From Quadrisphaera sp. INWT6 (GTDB lineage: Bacteria > Actinomycetota > Actinomycetes > Actinomycetales > Quadrisphaeraceae), in assembly GCF_015390235.1 (NCBI RefSeq), contig NZ_VUOH01000001.1:124001-188000 (forward strand): a stretch of DNA of 64,000 bases, written 5' to 3'. The notes under the pieces were generated by a model. The model saw only the letters and a list, made by a program, of their open reading frames with translations. It ran no database searches and was not told the origin of the DNA. Position 1 is the stretch's first letter; each line of letters opens with the position of its first letter. The translations under genes and the position numbers were made by a program. Below are positions 8,880 through 17,722 of this stretch, piece by piece.

Positions 8880-10040
8880 TCAACCTTGCGGAGTCAGTCG
8901 GTCACGGTGCGCACCGACACGGCGCCCGGCGTCCTTGAGCCTGAGCGCAGGCGCCTCCACCCCGAACCACGAGGCGGCGGCCACCGCGGTGGTCGCCAGG
9001 GCCACCGCCACCAGCTGCACGGCGACGGGCGCTGCGGCCAGCGGGGTGCTGAGGAGCACCACACCCACCGGCCAGTGCCAGATGTACACGCCGTAGGACA
9101 GGTCGTGCCTCAGGCGGGGGCGCCAGGGCAGCCGCGCCGCCGCCACGAGCACGAGCAGGGCGAAGCCGACGGCGCCGACGGCGCGGTAGTCGTCCAGCCA
9201 GACCATCCCGGCCAGGACGCTCGCGGCCGCGGCCACCAGCAGGGCGGGGTGGGTGGGCACCCGGTCGGCGAAGAGGAAGCCGAGCGCGCCGAGGGCGAAC
9301 ATCAGCAGCAGCCGCTGCACCAGGTCACCGGGGACGACGTCGACGCCCGTGGTCGCCTCGGCGGTGGTGGCCAGCTGCAGGGCCACGACACCGGCCAGCA
9401 CCAGCCAGGTGCGCGAGCGCAGCAGGCCCAGCACGCCCAGCGCGGCGACGGCGAGGTAGCACACGGCCTCGTAGAACAGCGTCCAGAGCGACCCGTTGAC
9501 CACCCCGTCACCGGGCGCGGACGCCGGGATCCCTCCCACCCCGAACTGCGCCATGAAGAGCGCGGCGTTGTGGAGCACGTACGTCACGGCCCCGCCGGGG
9601 GCGGTGAAGACGGCGGTGGCGCTGCCCCCGTTGAGCACGCTGGCCAGCGGCGCGACGACGACGGCCGTGACCACCAGGCAGACCCAGAACGCCGGGAGGA
9701 TGCGCAGCGCGCGGTGCCAGGCGAAGCGGGGGAGCGAGCCCAGGCGGAGCCAGCTCGCGGTGATGAGGAAGCCGCTGAGCACGAAGAAGCCGTCGACGGC
9801 CAGGTCGCTGACGTCGGTGCCGCGGACGCCCGGCTGCCACCCGAACGACAGCTCCGTCGTGTGGGTGACCAGCACGACGCCGGCGAAGACCAGGCGCAGC
9901 ACGTCGAACGCGTTGTGGCGCGGGTCGTACGCGGCGGCGAGGCTCGGGTGGCGCGTGCCGCGCGGGCTCGCCGCGCGGGCCCCGCGGGGAGCGCGCGCGG
10001 CGTCCCGGGCAGGGGGGGCTGAGGCGGTCACGCGCCCCAC
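8880..10040 (-). CDS. Acyltransferase 3 family membrane protein (OafA/NodX type)
   Basis: 386-residue multi-span acyltransferase that would O-acetylate or otherwise acylate a surface glycan. Family marks: 'NAFDVLRLVFAGVVLVTHT' (the family's R..A...V...H), 'FFVLSGFLI', 'RALRILPAFW', and a late 'YGVYIWHWP' segment. The N-terminal 35 residues are Arg/Ala/Pro-rich and cytosolic. Starts at 10040 or 10031 (both GTG) are possible. Its promoter region holds a strong dyad (10061-10088), and a MerR gene lies immediately upstream on the same strand, so MerR control is plausible. The substrate is not evident; the nearby exopolysaccharides are candidates. Confidence 0.85.
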   Translation of the reverse strand: MGRVTASAPPARDAARAPRGARAASPRGTRHPSLAAAYDPRHNAFDVLRLVFAGVVLVTHTTELSFGWQPGVRGTDVSDLAVDGFFVLSGFLITASWLRLGSLPRFAWHRALRILPAFWVCLVVTAVVVAPLASVLNGGSATAVFTAPGGAVTYVLHNAALFMAQFGVGGIPASAPGDGVVNGSLWTLFYEAVCYLAVAALGVLGLLRSRTWLVLAGVVALQLATTAEATTGVDVVPGDLVQRLLLMFALGALGFLFADRVPTHPALLVAAAASVLAGMVWLDDYRAVGAVGFALLVLVAAARLPWRPRLRHDLSYGVYIWHWPVGVVLLSTPLAAAPVAVQLVAVALATTAVAAASWFGVEAPALRLKDAGRRVGAHRDRLTPQG

Positions 10041-10060
10041 CCTGCGACAACCTTTCCCTT

Positions 10061-10088
10061 ACGTCAAGGTGAGGTGCGTCCTTGACGT
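10061..10088 (-). promoter_or_regulatory. Dyad operator/promoter upstream of the acyltransferase gene
   Basis: Perfect 9-bp inverted repeat acgtcaagg / ccttgacgt with a 10-bp spacer. On the minus strand the proximal arm contains TTGACG, a good -35 hexamer, facing the acyltransferase start about 20-30 bp away. The adjacent merR-type gene is the natural candidate binder. Confidence 0.6.
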
Positions 10089-10119
10089 GAACGGAACCCC
10101 AACACCCGGTGCGGGTGCC

Positions 10120-10620
10120 TCACGCACCGCGCTCGGGCAGGAGCGGGTGGAGCGAGGCGAGCAGGTCGTCGGCGCCCTGCAGCTGCTCCACCAGCTTGTC
10201 GCGGCGCCGGCGCACGTCGACCTCGAGGTCGACGAGCTGCTGCACCCGCCCCTCGTGCTCGGGGCCGGCGGCGCCCTCGGCGGAGAGCGCGTCGAGCAGG
10301 GCGAGCACCTCGCGCATCTCGTCGAGGGTGAAGCCGAGGGGCTTCAGCCGGCGGATGGTCAGCATCTTCGCCAGCGCGTCCTCGCCGTACAGGCGGTAGT
10401 TGCCGGGGGAGCGCCGCGCCGGGAGCAGGCCCTCGTCGTCGTAGTAGCGCACCGTGCGGTGCGACAGGGCCACGCGCTCGGCGATCTCCCCGACCGTCAT
10501 CAGGCCCGCGGGCGGGCTGCCGTCCTGCGCCGCCGCGCCGGGTGCTGCCGTCTCCACCGTGCCTCCTGCGCCGAGCTGACGTGCCGGGGGTGCTGTCGTG
10601 CTGCCGTGCTGGCCCTCCAT
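10120..10620 (-). CDS. MerR-family transcriptional regulator
   Basis: 166 residues from the ATG at 10620; a shorter product from the ATG at 10500 starts exactly on the domain ('MTVGEIAERVALSHRTVRYY'). The winged-helix motif 'TVRYYDDEGLLPARRSPGNY' is diagnostic, followed by 'LGFTLDEMREVLALLD' and a C-terminal dimerisation coiled coil (residues ~110-160). No metal-binding Cys cluster or ligand domain is present, so the signal is unknown. It is followed on the same strand by a dyad and the acyltransferase gene. Confidence 0.85.
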   Translation of the reverse strand: MEGQHGSTTAPPARQLGAGGTVETAAPGAAAQDGSPPAGLMTVGEIAERVALSHRTVRYYDDEGLLPARRSPGNYRLYGEDALAKMLTIRRLKPLGFTLDEMREVLALLDALSAEGAAGPEHEGRVQQLVDLEVDVRRRRDKLVEQLQGADDLLASLHPLLPERGA

Positions 10621-10653
10621 CCTGCCCCACGGGCACCCGGTCGCGTCAGTGCG

Positions 10654-11286
10654 TCAGGTCGTCAGCCCGGGACCGCTGGCGGCGGGGTCCCAGTCGCCGA
10701 ACTCCTCCGCGTGCGCGGGGCACAGGGACGTCGTGGCCGTCGCCTCGACGTCGTAGGCGGCGTCCAGGTCCAGGTCGACGTCCGCCCAGCGCTCCAGCAG
10801 CGCCGCGTCGGCCTCCTGCACGCCGGCGCCGCCGTCCAGGTCGTCGCAGAACCCGTGGCCCATGGCCAGGAGGGTCTCGTCGTCGTAGGCGAAGTAGGTC
10901 TCGTCCCACAGCCCGTCGATGAAGTCCTGCTCGTCCTGCGTGAGCGCGGGCGCCGTCCCGTCCTCGACGCGGTCGGCGACCACGGGCCCCACCGCCGAGG
11001 ACAGGCCGACCAGTGCGGCCGCGGGCAGGGCCGCGGCGCAGGCCAGCAGCACGAAGGCCGACGCCGTCAGCCCCACGACGGCGTGGGTGGCGCCCACCCC
11101 GCCCCGGCGGCGCGCCCGCACCAGGCCCAGCACGCCGAGCACCGCGCCCAGCGCCGCGCACGGCAGTGCGACCACCCACGACCACACGGCGGCGCGGTTG
11201 GTGGTGGGCTCCGGCGGTGACCAGGGGGCCCGGGCGCCGTCGGCGGCGGGAGCGGCCTGCTGCTGCGCCCGGGTCGGGTCGTCCAC
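10654..11286 (-). CDS. DUF4190-like membrane protein with DUF732-like C-terminus
   Basis: 210 residues. After a Pro-rich cytosolic start come two hydrophobic segments flanking 'GLVRARRRGGVGATHAVVGL', the DUF4190 pattern. Then comes an extracytoplasmic domain: 'DEQDFIDGLWDETYFAYDD', 'AMGHGFCDDLDGG' and a second Cys in 'TSLCPAH'. The two-Cys layout is that of DUF732, a small secreted actinobacterial domain of unknown function. GTG start at 11286. It reads the same way as merR, 33 bp upstream of it. The following 240-bp gap (11287-11527) to the divergent DUF4397 gene holds no further gene that I can see. Confidence 0.6.
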   Translation of the reverse strand: MDDPTRAQQQAAPAADGARAPWSPPEPTTNRAAVWSWVVALPCAALGAVLGVLGLVRARRRGGVGATHAVVGLTASAFVLLACAAALPAAALVGLSSAVGPVVADRVEDGTAPALTQDEQDFIDGLWDETYFAYDDETLLAMGHGFCDDLDGGAGVQEADAALLERWADVDLDLDAAYDVEATATTSLCPAHAEEFGDWDPAASGPGLTT

Positions 11287-11527
11287 GGCTGCTCCTGGGC
11301 GTCGGCGGGGCGTCGGGGTGGGAACCCGGGGTGGGCCCCCGGGTCATCACCGCGCGAGGGCGCGGCGCCCCGACCGTAGGGACCGGGCGCACCCCGTCGG
11401 AAGGGGCGCCACCCGACCGGAGGGGGCCGTGGGTGAACCCTCCGGAGTCGCCGATCACCGCAGCGTGGCGATCACGCACCGATCGGGCCCCTCCGGTCCC
11501 CGGAGCGCCCGATGTGTCCGTTTCGTG

Positions 11528-12499
11528 ATGCTCGCGACCGAACGCCGGGCGCACCGGCCCCGAACACCACCCGTGAGCCCGTCCACCTCCGCACGCCGAC
11601 GCTGCGCCGTCGTCCTCCTCGCCGCAGCCGCCCTGCTGCTGCCGGCGACCTCCGCCGCGGCGGCCACCGCTCCCGCGGAACAGCCGGAGGCGGGCGAGGC
11701 CCAGCCCGCCTGGGTGCGCGCCACCCACCTCGTGCCCGACCTGCCGCAGATGGACGTCTCCCTGGTCTCGCTCGCCGGCGGCGGCACGACGACGGTCGAG
11801 GGCGCCGGCTACGGCGACGTCTCCACCTACGTGCGCGTCCCGGCCGGCGGGTTCACCGTCGAGGTGCGCGGGGAGGGCGCCGACCCGGCGTCGGTGCCCG
11901 TCCTCAGCACCACCCTCCAGGCCGACCCGGGCCGGGCGTACACGATCGCCGCCCTGGGCACCGCCCAGGACGCCCGCCTGGTGCCCCTGCAGGACGACCT
12001 CACCCCGCCGGCCCAGGGCCAGGCGCGCGTGCGCGTGCTCTCGGCCGCGAGCTCAGCCTCCTCGGTCGACGTGAGCGCCGTCGACGGACCCGTGGTCGCC
12101 CGCGGGGCGGCCTTCGGAGGCTCGACCACGTACGCCGACGTCCCGGCGGGGCGCTGGACGCTCCGGGCCGCCGCGGCCTCCGGCACCACCACCGCCGCGG
12201 CCACCACGGCCGTCGACCTGGCGGCGGGCAGCACCTACACGCTGGCCGTCACCGACGGCCCGGACGGGGAGCTGCAGGTCACGCCCGTGGCGGACGCCGC
12301 CGGGGCCGCTGCGGTGCCCGTGGGCGGCGCGGCCACCGGCGCCGGCGGCACCGCGACCGCTCACCCGGACGCGCCGGCTCTGGTCGGCGGCTCGCTCGGG
12401 GCCCTGGCCGCAGCCGGGCTCGGGGCGCTCGTGCTGGTCCGCCGGTCGTCGCTCAGCGCCCCGGCCGCCGCTGGTGCGCGGACGGCCCTGGACCGGTGA
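11528..12499 (+). CDS. Secreted DUF4397 domain protein, membrane-anchored
   Basis: About 323 residues from the ATG at 11528; a GTG at 11573 is equally possible, because the signal peptide ('CAVVLLAAAALLLPATSAAA') fits both. The mature part has two beta-rich repeats of the DUF4397 type: 'WVRATHLVPDLPQMDVSL' to 'LVPLQDDL', then 'ARVRVLSAASSASSVDVSAV' onward. Each contains the Y-x-D/S-V-P-A-G pattern ('TYADVPAGRWTLRA'). A Gly/Ala linker, one hydrophobic helix and Arg-Arg end the protein. I see no LPxTG or LAxTG signal, although a sortase gene overlaps it by four bases. In other actinobacteria this pair recurs, so a shared envelope role is likely. Confidence 0.75.
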   Translation: MLATERRAHRPRTPPVSPSTSARRRCAVVLLAAAALLLPATSAAAATAPAEQPEAGEAQPAWVRATHLVPDLPQMDVSLVSLAGGGTTTVEGAGYGDVSTYVRVPAGGFTVEVRGEGADPASVPVLSTTLQADPGRAYTIAALGTAQDARLVPLQDDLTPPAQGQARVRVLSAASSASSVDVSAVDGPVVARGAAFGGSTTYADVPAGRWTLRAAAASGTTTAAATTAVDLAAGSTYTLAVTDGPDGELQVTPVADAAGAAAVPVGGAATGAGGTATAHPDAPALVGGSLGALAAAGLGALVLVRRSSLSAPAAAGARTALDR

Positions 12500-13204
12500 G
12501 GCCCCGCCGCCGCGCGGCGACGGTCCTGGTCGCCCTCGCCCTGGTGGGTGGTGCCGCCGGTGCCGCCGCGGGCGCCGCCGCCGACCGGTCCGCCCCCGCT
12601 GTCGAGGCGGCCCCCGCGGCCGCCTCGACAGGGGCTGCGGCCGCGGCGCAGCCCGCGGCCACCCCGCTGCCGCCCCGGGAGCCCACGGGCGACCGGGAGG
12701 GCTTCGCCCGCTCGGTCGCGCTGGACGCCGACGCGCCCCACCGAGCAGGACGCCGCGGCGTCGACCCCGGTGGAGGTGGCGGTCCCGCGCATCGGCGTCG
12801 ACACGCCCCTGGTGCCGCTGGGCATCGCCTCCGACGGGTCGCTGGAGGTGCCCGGCCGCGGCGACTTCGACCGCGCGGGCTGGCTCACCACCAGCGCCGT
12901 GCCGGGAGAGGCGGGTGCCAGCGTCATCGCCGGCCACGTCGACTCGACGTCAGGTCCCGCGGTCTTCTACCGCCTGCACGAGCTCGTGCCCGGTGACGAG
13001 GTGCGGGTCCAGCGCGCCGACGGCGAGGTGGTGGTCTTCACCGTCGACGAGGTCCGGCGCGTGGGCAAGGACGCGTTCCCCACGGCGGAGGTCTACGGGC
13101 CCCAGCCGGGGCCGGTCCTCCGCCTGGTCACGTGCGGTGGGGAGTTCGACCGGGCCACCGGCCACTACACGGACAACGTCATCGCTTTTGCGAGCGCAGC
13201 GTGA
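12496..13204 (+). CDS. Class F sortase, frameshifted as read
   Basis: Cysteine transpeptidase of the outer face of the membrane. The GTG at 12496 overlaps the DUF4397 stop (GTGA). The first frame gives a signal-anchor ('ATVLVALALVGGAAGAAAG') and a Pro/Ala linker to about 12735. The catalytic domain lies in another frame: 'VPRIGVDTPLVPLGI', the active His in 'VIAGHVDST', and the active Cys in 'LRLVTCGGEFD'. Removing one C from the cccc run at 12736-12739 joins the frames. The catalytic Arg that often precedes 'DNV' in homologues is Thr here ('HYTDNVIAFA'), so I cannot place that residue. The single-base lesion resembles others in the window and may be sequence error. Confidence 0.78.
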
Positions 13205-13355
13205 CCGGGCGTCACGCTGGGTATGAACCCGCCTCCGGTGCGGATCTCCGCGGGACCACTCACCGTCCAGACCCCTTACTGTCGTACCACCGACCGCTGA
13301 CCGGCGGCTGTGCGACGGGGCACTCGGACCGAGGAACCGTCGCCGGGGGGCCGTA

Positions 13356-13895
13356 GTGCCAGTGGAGAAGCTCGTCGCGCTCAGCCGCGACCACCGGGCG
13401 CGGTTCGCGCTCGTCGGGCTGGGCGTCACCGGGGTGCACTTCGTGGTCCTGGCGGCCCTGCTGCCGGTGGTCGTGCCCGAGGCCGCCAACGCCCTCGCCT
13501 TCGTGGTGGCCACCCAGGTCAACTTCGCGGTGAGCTACTCATGGACCTGGGCCTCGCGCCGGGGTCCCGGCCGAGAGAGCGCGCGCCAGCTGGTGCGCCG
13601 GCTCGGCCTCTTCAACGCCTCCGCGCTGGTGGCGTTCGCCGTGAACGCCGGCGCCTTCGCCGCCGCCCACCGGCTCCTCGACGCCCCGCCCCTGCTCAGC
13701 GCGGTCGTCGCCACGGTGCTCAGCGCCGTCGTCTCCTTCGTCGTCAGCTCCCGGCTGGTCTTCGCCCAGCGGACGCTGGCGCCGGCTCCCGGCCCCGTGG
13801 TGCAGCTGCCCGCCGCCCACGGCCCGGTGCTCGAGCTCCCCGTCGACGCCGTCGACGCACAACCGTCCCGGGCCGCCTCCACGCGCTCCGCCTGA
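13356..13895 (+). CDS. GtrA-family membrane protein
   Basis: 179 residues, four hydrophobic helices, GtrA/DPMS fold. Members of the family help move lipid-linked sugars across the membrane or anchor a partner glycosyltransferase. Typical marks: 'RFALVGLGVTGVHFVVL', 'ANALAFVVATQVNFAVSYSWTW', and 'SAVVSFVVSSRLVF'. The GTG start follows a G-rich ribosome site. It leads an operon with a GT2 of the dolichyl-phosphate-sugar synthase type 122 bp downstream, the usual partner. The 151-bp gap upstream has a possible -10 (tactgt, 13277-13282). It is a paralogue of the GtrA gene at 21.2 kb, sharing 'AAHRLLDAPPL'. Confidence 0.85.
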   Translation: MPVEKLVALSRDHRARFALVGLGVTGVHFVVLAALLPVVVPEAANALAFVVATQVNFAVSYSWTWASRRGPGRESARQLVRRLGLFNASALVAFAVNAGAFAAAHRLLDAPPLLSAVVATVLSAVVSFVVSSRLVFAQRTLAPAPGPVVQLPAAHGPVLELPVDAVDAQPSRAASTRSA

Positions 13896-14017
13896 CGCAC
13901 CCACCCAGACCCGCACCTCCACCGCACAGCACGCGGACCCCGATCGATGGCCCGGTCGGTCCGCGGCTCCAGCCCGCGCGCCCCGCGGCGCCGCCCGACC
14001 CGAGGAAGAGGCACTCC

Positions 14018-14764
14018 GTGAACCACCCCCCGAAGGACCCGCGCGACGACCTCGACGTCGTCGTCCCCGTCTGGAACGAGGAGCTGCGCCTCGGCCCGAC
14101 CCTGGGCGCGCTCCTGGCCCGCGCCGGTGACCTGCCGATGCGCGTGTGCGTGACGGTGGTCGACAACGGCTCCGTGGACCGGACCGCCGAGGTGGTCGAC
14201 GAGGCCGCCCACCTCGCGCCCGAGAACACGCGGGTGCGGCTGATCGGCTGCTCGCGGCAGGGCAAGGGCGCCGCGGTGCGCCGCGGGATGCTCGCCAGCT
14301 CGGCGCGCTGGCGCGGTTTCGTCGACGCCGACCTGTCGACCCCGCCGTCCCTGCTCCTGCCCGTCGCCAGCGCCCTCCTCGCCGGCGACCCCGTCGTCAT
14401 CGGCTCGCGGCGCGTGCCCGGGGCCGCCTACGTGGTGCCGCAGCCGCTGGTCCGCCGGCTCGGCTCGCGGGCCTTCCGCGCCATGACCAGCTCGCTGACC
14501 GGCGGCGTGGCCGACACCCAGTGCGGCTTCAAGTTCTTCAGCGCCGACGCCGCCGAGGCGATCTTCCACCGGGTCACCGCCTCCGGGTTCGCCTTCGACG
14601 TCGAGGTCCTCGCCGTCGCCGCCCGCCTGGGCCTGCCCGTCACCGAGGTGCCGGTGCAGTGGACGGACGACGCCGGCGGCTCCTCCTTCAGCCTGTGGAC
14701 CCACGGCCCGCGCGTCATCTCCGAGATCCGCGCGCTGCGCGCCTCCCTGGGCAGGGCCGCGTGA
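14018..14764 (+). CDS. GT2 glycosyltransferase, dolichyl-phosphate-glucose synthase type
   Basis: 248 residues. The GTG follows a strong ribosome site (ggaagagg). It is a GT-A fold transferase expected to charge polyprenyl phosphate with a sugar on the cytosolic face. Motifs: 'VVVPVWNEELRLGPTL', 'VVDNGSVDRTAEVV', 'RQGKGAAVRRGML', the metal-binding 'VDADLSTPP', and 'DTQCGFKFF', which is typical of the Alg5-like branch. No C-terminal membrane segment is present, which fits a soluble enzyme working with the upstream GtrA. Its stop overlaps the start of the next transferase by 4 bp. Confidence 0.87.
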   Translation: MNHPPKDPRDDLDVVVPVWNEELRLGPTLGALLARAGDLPMRVCVTVVDNGSVDRTAEVVDEAAHLAPENTRVRLIGCSRQGKGAAVRRGMLASSARWRGFVDADLSTPPSLLLPVASALLAGDPVVIGSRRVPGAAYVVPQPLVRRLGSRAFRAMTSSLTGGVADTQCGFKFFSADAAEAIFHRVTASGFAFDVEVLAVAARLGLPVTEVPVQWTDDAGGSSFSLWTHGPRVISEIRALRASLGRAA

Positions 14765-16377
14765 GCCGGCCGGAGGCGGCGGCCGCACCCGGCGCGCCGG
14801 CCGCCCCGGGGCGCGAGCGCATCGCCGTCCTCAACTGGCGCGACCGCCGGCACCGCGCCGCCGGTGGTGCCGAGCTGTACTGCGAGCGCATCGCCCGCGA
14901 GCTGGCCGCTGCGGGCCACGAGGTCGTGCTGGTGACCAGCCGCCCCCGCGGCACCGCGGCCCGCGAGCGCACCGACGGCTACGCCGTGCGGCGCCTGGGC
15001 GGGTGGGTCAGCGTGTACCCGCTGGCGCTCCTGTGGCTGGCGCGGCACCGGGACGACGTCGACGCCGTGCTCGACTCCGCCAACGGCGTCCCCTTCTTCA
15101 CCCCGCTCGTGGCGGGCGAGCGGCCGGTGGTGCTGCTCGTCCACCACGTCCACCAGGACCTCTTCGCCCGGGCGCTGCACCCCCTGGCCGCCCGCCTGGC
15201 GCGCTGGCTCGAGGGTCCGGCGACGCGCTCGGTCTACGGCCGGCGCACCGTCGTGGTGCCCTCGCCGTCGGCCCGCACCGCCGTGCGGCGCAGGCTGCGG
15301 CTGCGCGGACGGGTGCGCGTGGTCCCCGGCGGCACCGACACCCGGCTGCTGGAGCACCGCCGCGCCCCGCGGCCCCGGGTGGTCGTCGTGGGCCGGCTCA
15401 CGCCCTACGAGCGCCTCGACCCCCTGGTCGACGCGATGGTCGACGTCGCGGCGCGCGTCCCCGGCGCCGAGCTGCACCTCGTGGGCGACGGCTGGGGCCG
15501 CGAGCCCCTGCAGGACCGGGTCCGCGCCACCGGCGCGCCGGTGGTGTTCCACGGCCGGCTCTCCGACGACGAGCGCGACCGCGTGCTCGCCACCGCCTGG
15601 CTCACGGTCAGCTCCTCCGACGGGGGTGACTGGGCCCTGTCGCTGCTCGAGGCGAACGCCGCGGGCGTCCCGGCCCTGGCGCGCCGCGTCACCGGGGTGC
15701 GCGACACCGTGCGCCACGGCGAGACGGGGTGGCTGGTCGACGAGACCAGCGCAGCCGGTGGCGCCGACGGGGGCGCCGCCGTGCTGGCCGACGCCCTCGT
15801 GCGGGCCCTCACCGAGCTGCAGGACCCGGCCGAGGCCGCCCGGCTCTCCGCCGGCGCCCGCGCCTGGGCCGCGCGCTTCACCTGGCAGCGCAGCGCCGAG
15901 GGCGTGCTGGCCGCCGTGCGGGCGGAGGCCGCCCGCGGCGCCCGCGCCCGGCGGCGCCGCGCCCGGGCCACCGGTGCGGGGGAGCGCCGCGCCGGCAACG
16001 ACGTGACGGTCGTGCTCGACGTGCCGGTCACCTCCCTGCCGGACGGGTGGGAGGACGGCGCCCGCCGCGGCGACGACGTGTGGGCCCGCGACGGCGAGCG
16101 CGTGCGCGCCCTGCTGCCGGGCGCCGACGAGGTCGACGCGCTCGGCCTGCTCCGCCGCCTGGGCGCCGACCCCGCCGACCCGGGCGTCAGCGTGCTGGTC
16201 GCCCGCCACGCCGACCTCCTGGACGCCGACCCGACGGTCGGCGCCGCCCGCGCGGCTGCCGCGCGGGAGGTCATCGACCTCACCACCGCCGAGCAGCCCG
16301 CCGACCAGCACGCCGGGCAGCCCGCCGACCAGACCCCTGACCAGAGCCCGACCTCCGGAGGCCGTCGTGTCCGTTGA
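14761..16377 (+). CDS. GT4 glycosyltransferase with C-terminal extension
   Basis: 538 residues, GTG start in a GTGA overlap. Residues 15-390 form a GT-B GT4 enzyme: the N-terminal 'LNWRDRRHRAAGGAELYCER', the central 'VVVGRLTPYERLDPLVDAM', and a late nucleotide-sugar site in which 'SLLEANAAGVPALARRV' takes the place of the usual EGFG/E-x7-E. About 150 residues then follow that are not part of the fold ('NDVTVVLDVPVTSLPDGWED' onward), ending in an Asp/Gln/Pro tail. I do not recognise this extension. It overlaps the GH8 gene by 11 bp, so all are one transcription unit. Confidence 0.83.
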   Translation: MSRPEAAAAPGAPAAPGRERIAVLNWRDRRHRAAGGAELYCERIARELAAAGHEVVLVTSRPRGTAARERTDGYAVRRLGGWVSVYPLALLWLARHRDDVDAVLDSANGVPFFTPLVAGERPVVLLVHHVHQDLFARALHPLAARLARWLEGPATRSVYGRRTVVVPSPSARTAVRRRLRLRGRVRVVPGGTDTRLLEHRRAPRPRVVVVGRLTPYERLDPLVDAMVDVAARVPGAELHLVGDGWGREPLQDRVRATGAPVVFHGRLSDDERDRVLATAWLTVSSSDGGDWALSLLEANAAGVPALARRVTGVRDTVRHGETGWLVDETSAAGGADGGAAVLADALVRALTELQDPAEAARLSAGARAWAARFTWQRSAEGVLAAVRAEAARGARARRRRARATGAGERRAGNDVTVVLDVPVTSLPDGWEDGARRGDDVWARDGERVRALLPGADEVDALGLLRRLGADPADPGVSVLVARHADLLDADPTVGAARAAAAREVIDLTTAEQPADQHAGQPADQTPDQSPTSGGRRVR

Positions 16378-17722
16378 CCACCTCGACCGCGCCGGTGGCC
16401 CGCCTCCGGGCGCTCCGCCGCAGGAGCCCGACCGCAGCGGCGGGGGGCGTCGCCCGCGCCGCCGCCTGCTGCGCGGGGCCGCCCTCGCGATGGCCCTCGT
16501 GCTGGTGCTCGGCGTCGCCGTCGCCCTGGCGGGCGGCCCGCGCCGCGCGGTGGACGCCGTGAGCTCCGACCCCGCCCTGGCCCAGTCCGACCAGACGATG
16601 CTCGAGGACCTCTGGCTCGGGTACCGGGACGACTTCCTGGAGGAGGGCACGCGCCGCACCGTCGACCCCGTCGACGGCGGCATCACCACCTCCGAGGGCC
16701 AGAGCTACACGATGATGCGGGCCGTCTGGAGCGACGACCAGCAGACCTTCGACGAGAGCTGGCAGTGGGCCAAGGACAACCTGCAGCGCCCCGACGGGCT
16801 GCTGTCGTGGCGCTTCGGCCCCCTCACCGACAGCGCTGACGGCACCTACGGCATCCAGACCGACCGCGGCGGGCAGAACACCGCCAGCGACGCCGACGTC
16901 GACGTCGCCTTCGCGCTGCTCATGGCCCACTCGCGCTGGAAGGACGACGACTACCTCTACGACGCGCTGCCGCTGGTCGGCGCGATCTGGCAGGCCGAGG
17001 TCGTCGAGGTCGCCGGGCGCCCGGTGCTCGTGGCCAACGACCTGGAGCGCAACGACGCCACCTCGGTGCTCGTGAACCCCAGCTACTTCGCGCCGTACGC
17101 CTACCGCGCGTTCGCCCACGTCGACCCCGAGCACGACTGGAACGGGCTCGTCGACAACACCTACACCGTGCTCGAGCAGCTCAGCACCGAGCAGATCGGC
17201 GACGGCCCCGAGGCCGCCGGGGTGGGCCTGGTGCCCGACTGGGTGCGCCTGGACCGCGAGACCGGCCAGGCGCTGCCCGCCGACCTCGCCGCCACCAGCG
17301 GGGGCTCGGGCACCGACTTCGGCTACGAGGGCCTGCGCCTGCCGTGGCGCCTGTCGCTGGACCACCTGTGGCACGGCGAGCCGCGCGCCCTCGCGCTGCT
17401 GCAGCAGCAGGCGCCGGTGCTCGCCGCAGCGCGGGACGACGCCGGCGAGCTGCCCGCGGTGTACCAGCGCGACGGCCAGCGCGCCGTCGACTACACCTCG
17501 GTCGCGATGGCCGGCGGCGCGATCGGCGCCCTGGACGCCGCCGACCCCCGCGCCGCCGACGAGGTCTACCGCACCCAGCTGCGCCCCCAGTACGACGCCG
17601 ACCTGCGCCGCACCCCCGAGCGCCTCGGCTACTACGACGCCAACTGGCTGTGGTTCGGCACGGCCCTCCACCTCGGCGCGCTGCCGAACCTGAACACGAG
17701 CCCCGGGAGCGACGTCCCATGA
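16367..17722 (+). CDS. Glycoside hydrolase family 8 (BcsZ-like endoglucanase)
   Basis: 451 residues, GTG start. A positively charged N-terminus and one hydrophobic segment (residues 33-52) export or anchor it. The (alpha/alpha)6 GH8 domain shows the signature 'TTSEGQSYTMMRAVW', carrying the acid Glu, and 'TASDADVDVAFALLMAH', carrying the key Asp. In bacterial cellulose operons a GH8 enzyme trims or edits the nascent beta-1,4-glucan. Here its stop overlaps the start of a cellulose-synthase-like gene (ATGA), which strongly suggests the same task. The C-terminal region is complete. Confidence 0.88.
   Translation: MSVDHLDRAGGPPPGAPPQEPDRSGGGRRPRRRLLRGAALAMALVLVLGVAVALAGGPRRAVDAVSSDPALAQSDQTMLEDLWLGYRDDFLEEGTRRTVDPVDGGITTSEGQSYTMMRAVWSDDQQTFDESWQWAKDNLQRPDGLLSWRFGPLTDSADGTYGIQTDRGGQNTASDADVDVAFALLMAHSRWKDDDYLYDALPLVGAIWQAEVVEVAGRPVLVANDLERNDATSVLVNPSYFAPYAYRAFAHVDPEHDWNGLVDNTYTVLEQLSTEQIGDGPEAAGVGLVPDWVRLDRETGQALPADLAATSGGSGTDFGYEGLRLPWRLSLDHLWHGEPRALALLQQQAPVLAAARDDAGELPAVYQRDGQRAVDYTSVAMAGGAIGALDAADPRAADEVYRTQLRPQYDADLRRTPERLGYYDANWLWFGTALHLGALPNLNTSPGSDVP

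Noticed and set aside
11528-12499. Sortase substrate with LPxTG motif
   Set aside because: A C-terminal helix and Arg-Arg are present, but no LPxTG or LAxTG pentapeptide precedes them.
12548-12760. A sortase start at the GTG near 12548 in the catalytic frame
   Set aside because: The first ~65 residues in that frame are Arg/Pro shadow sequence, whereas the other frame gives a normal signal-anchor.
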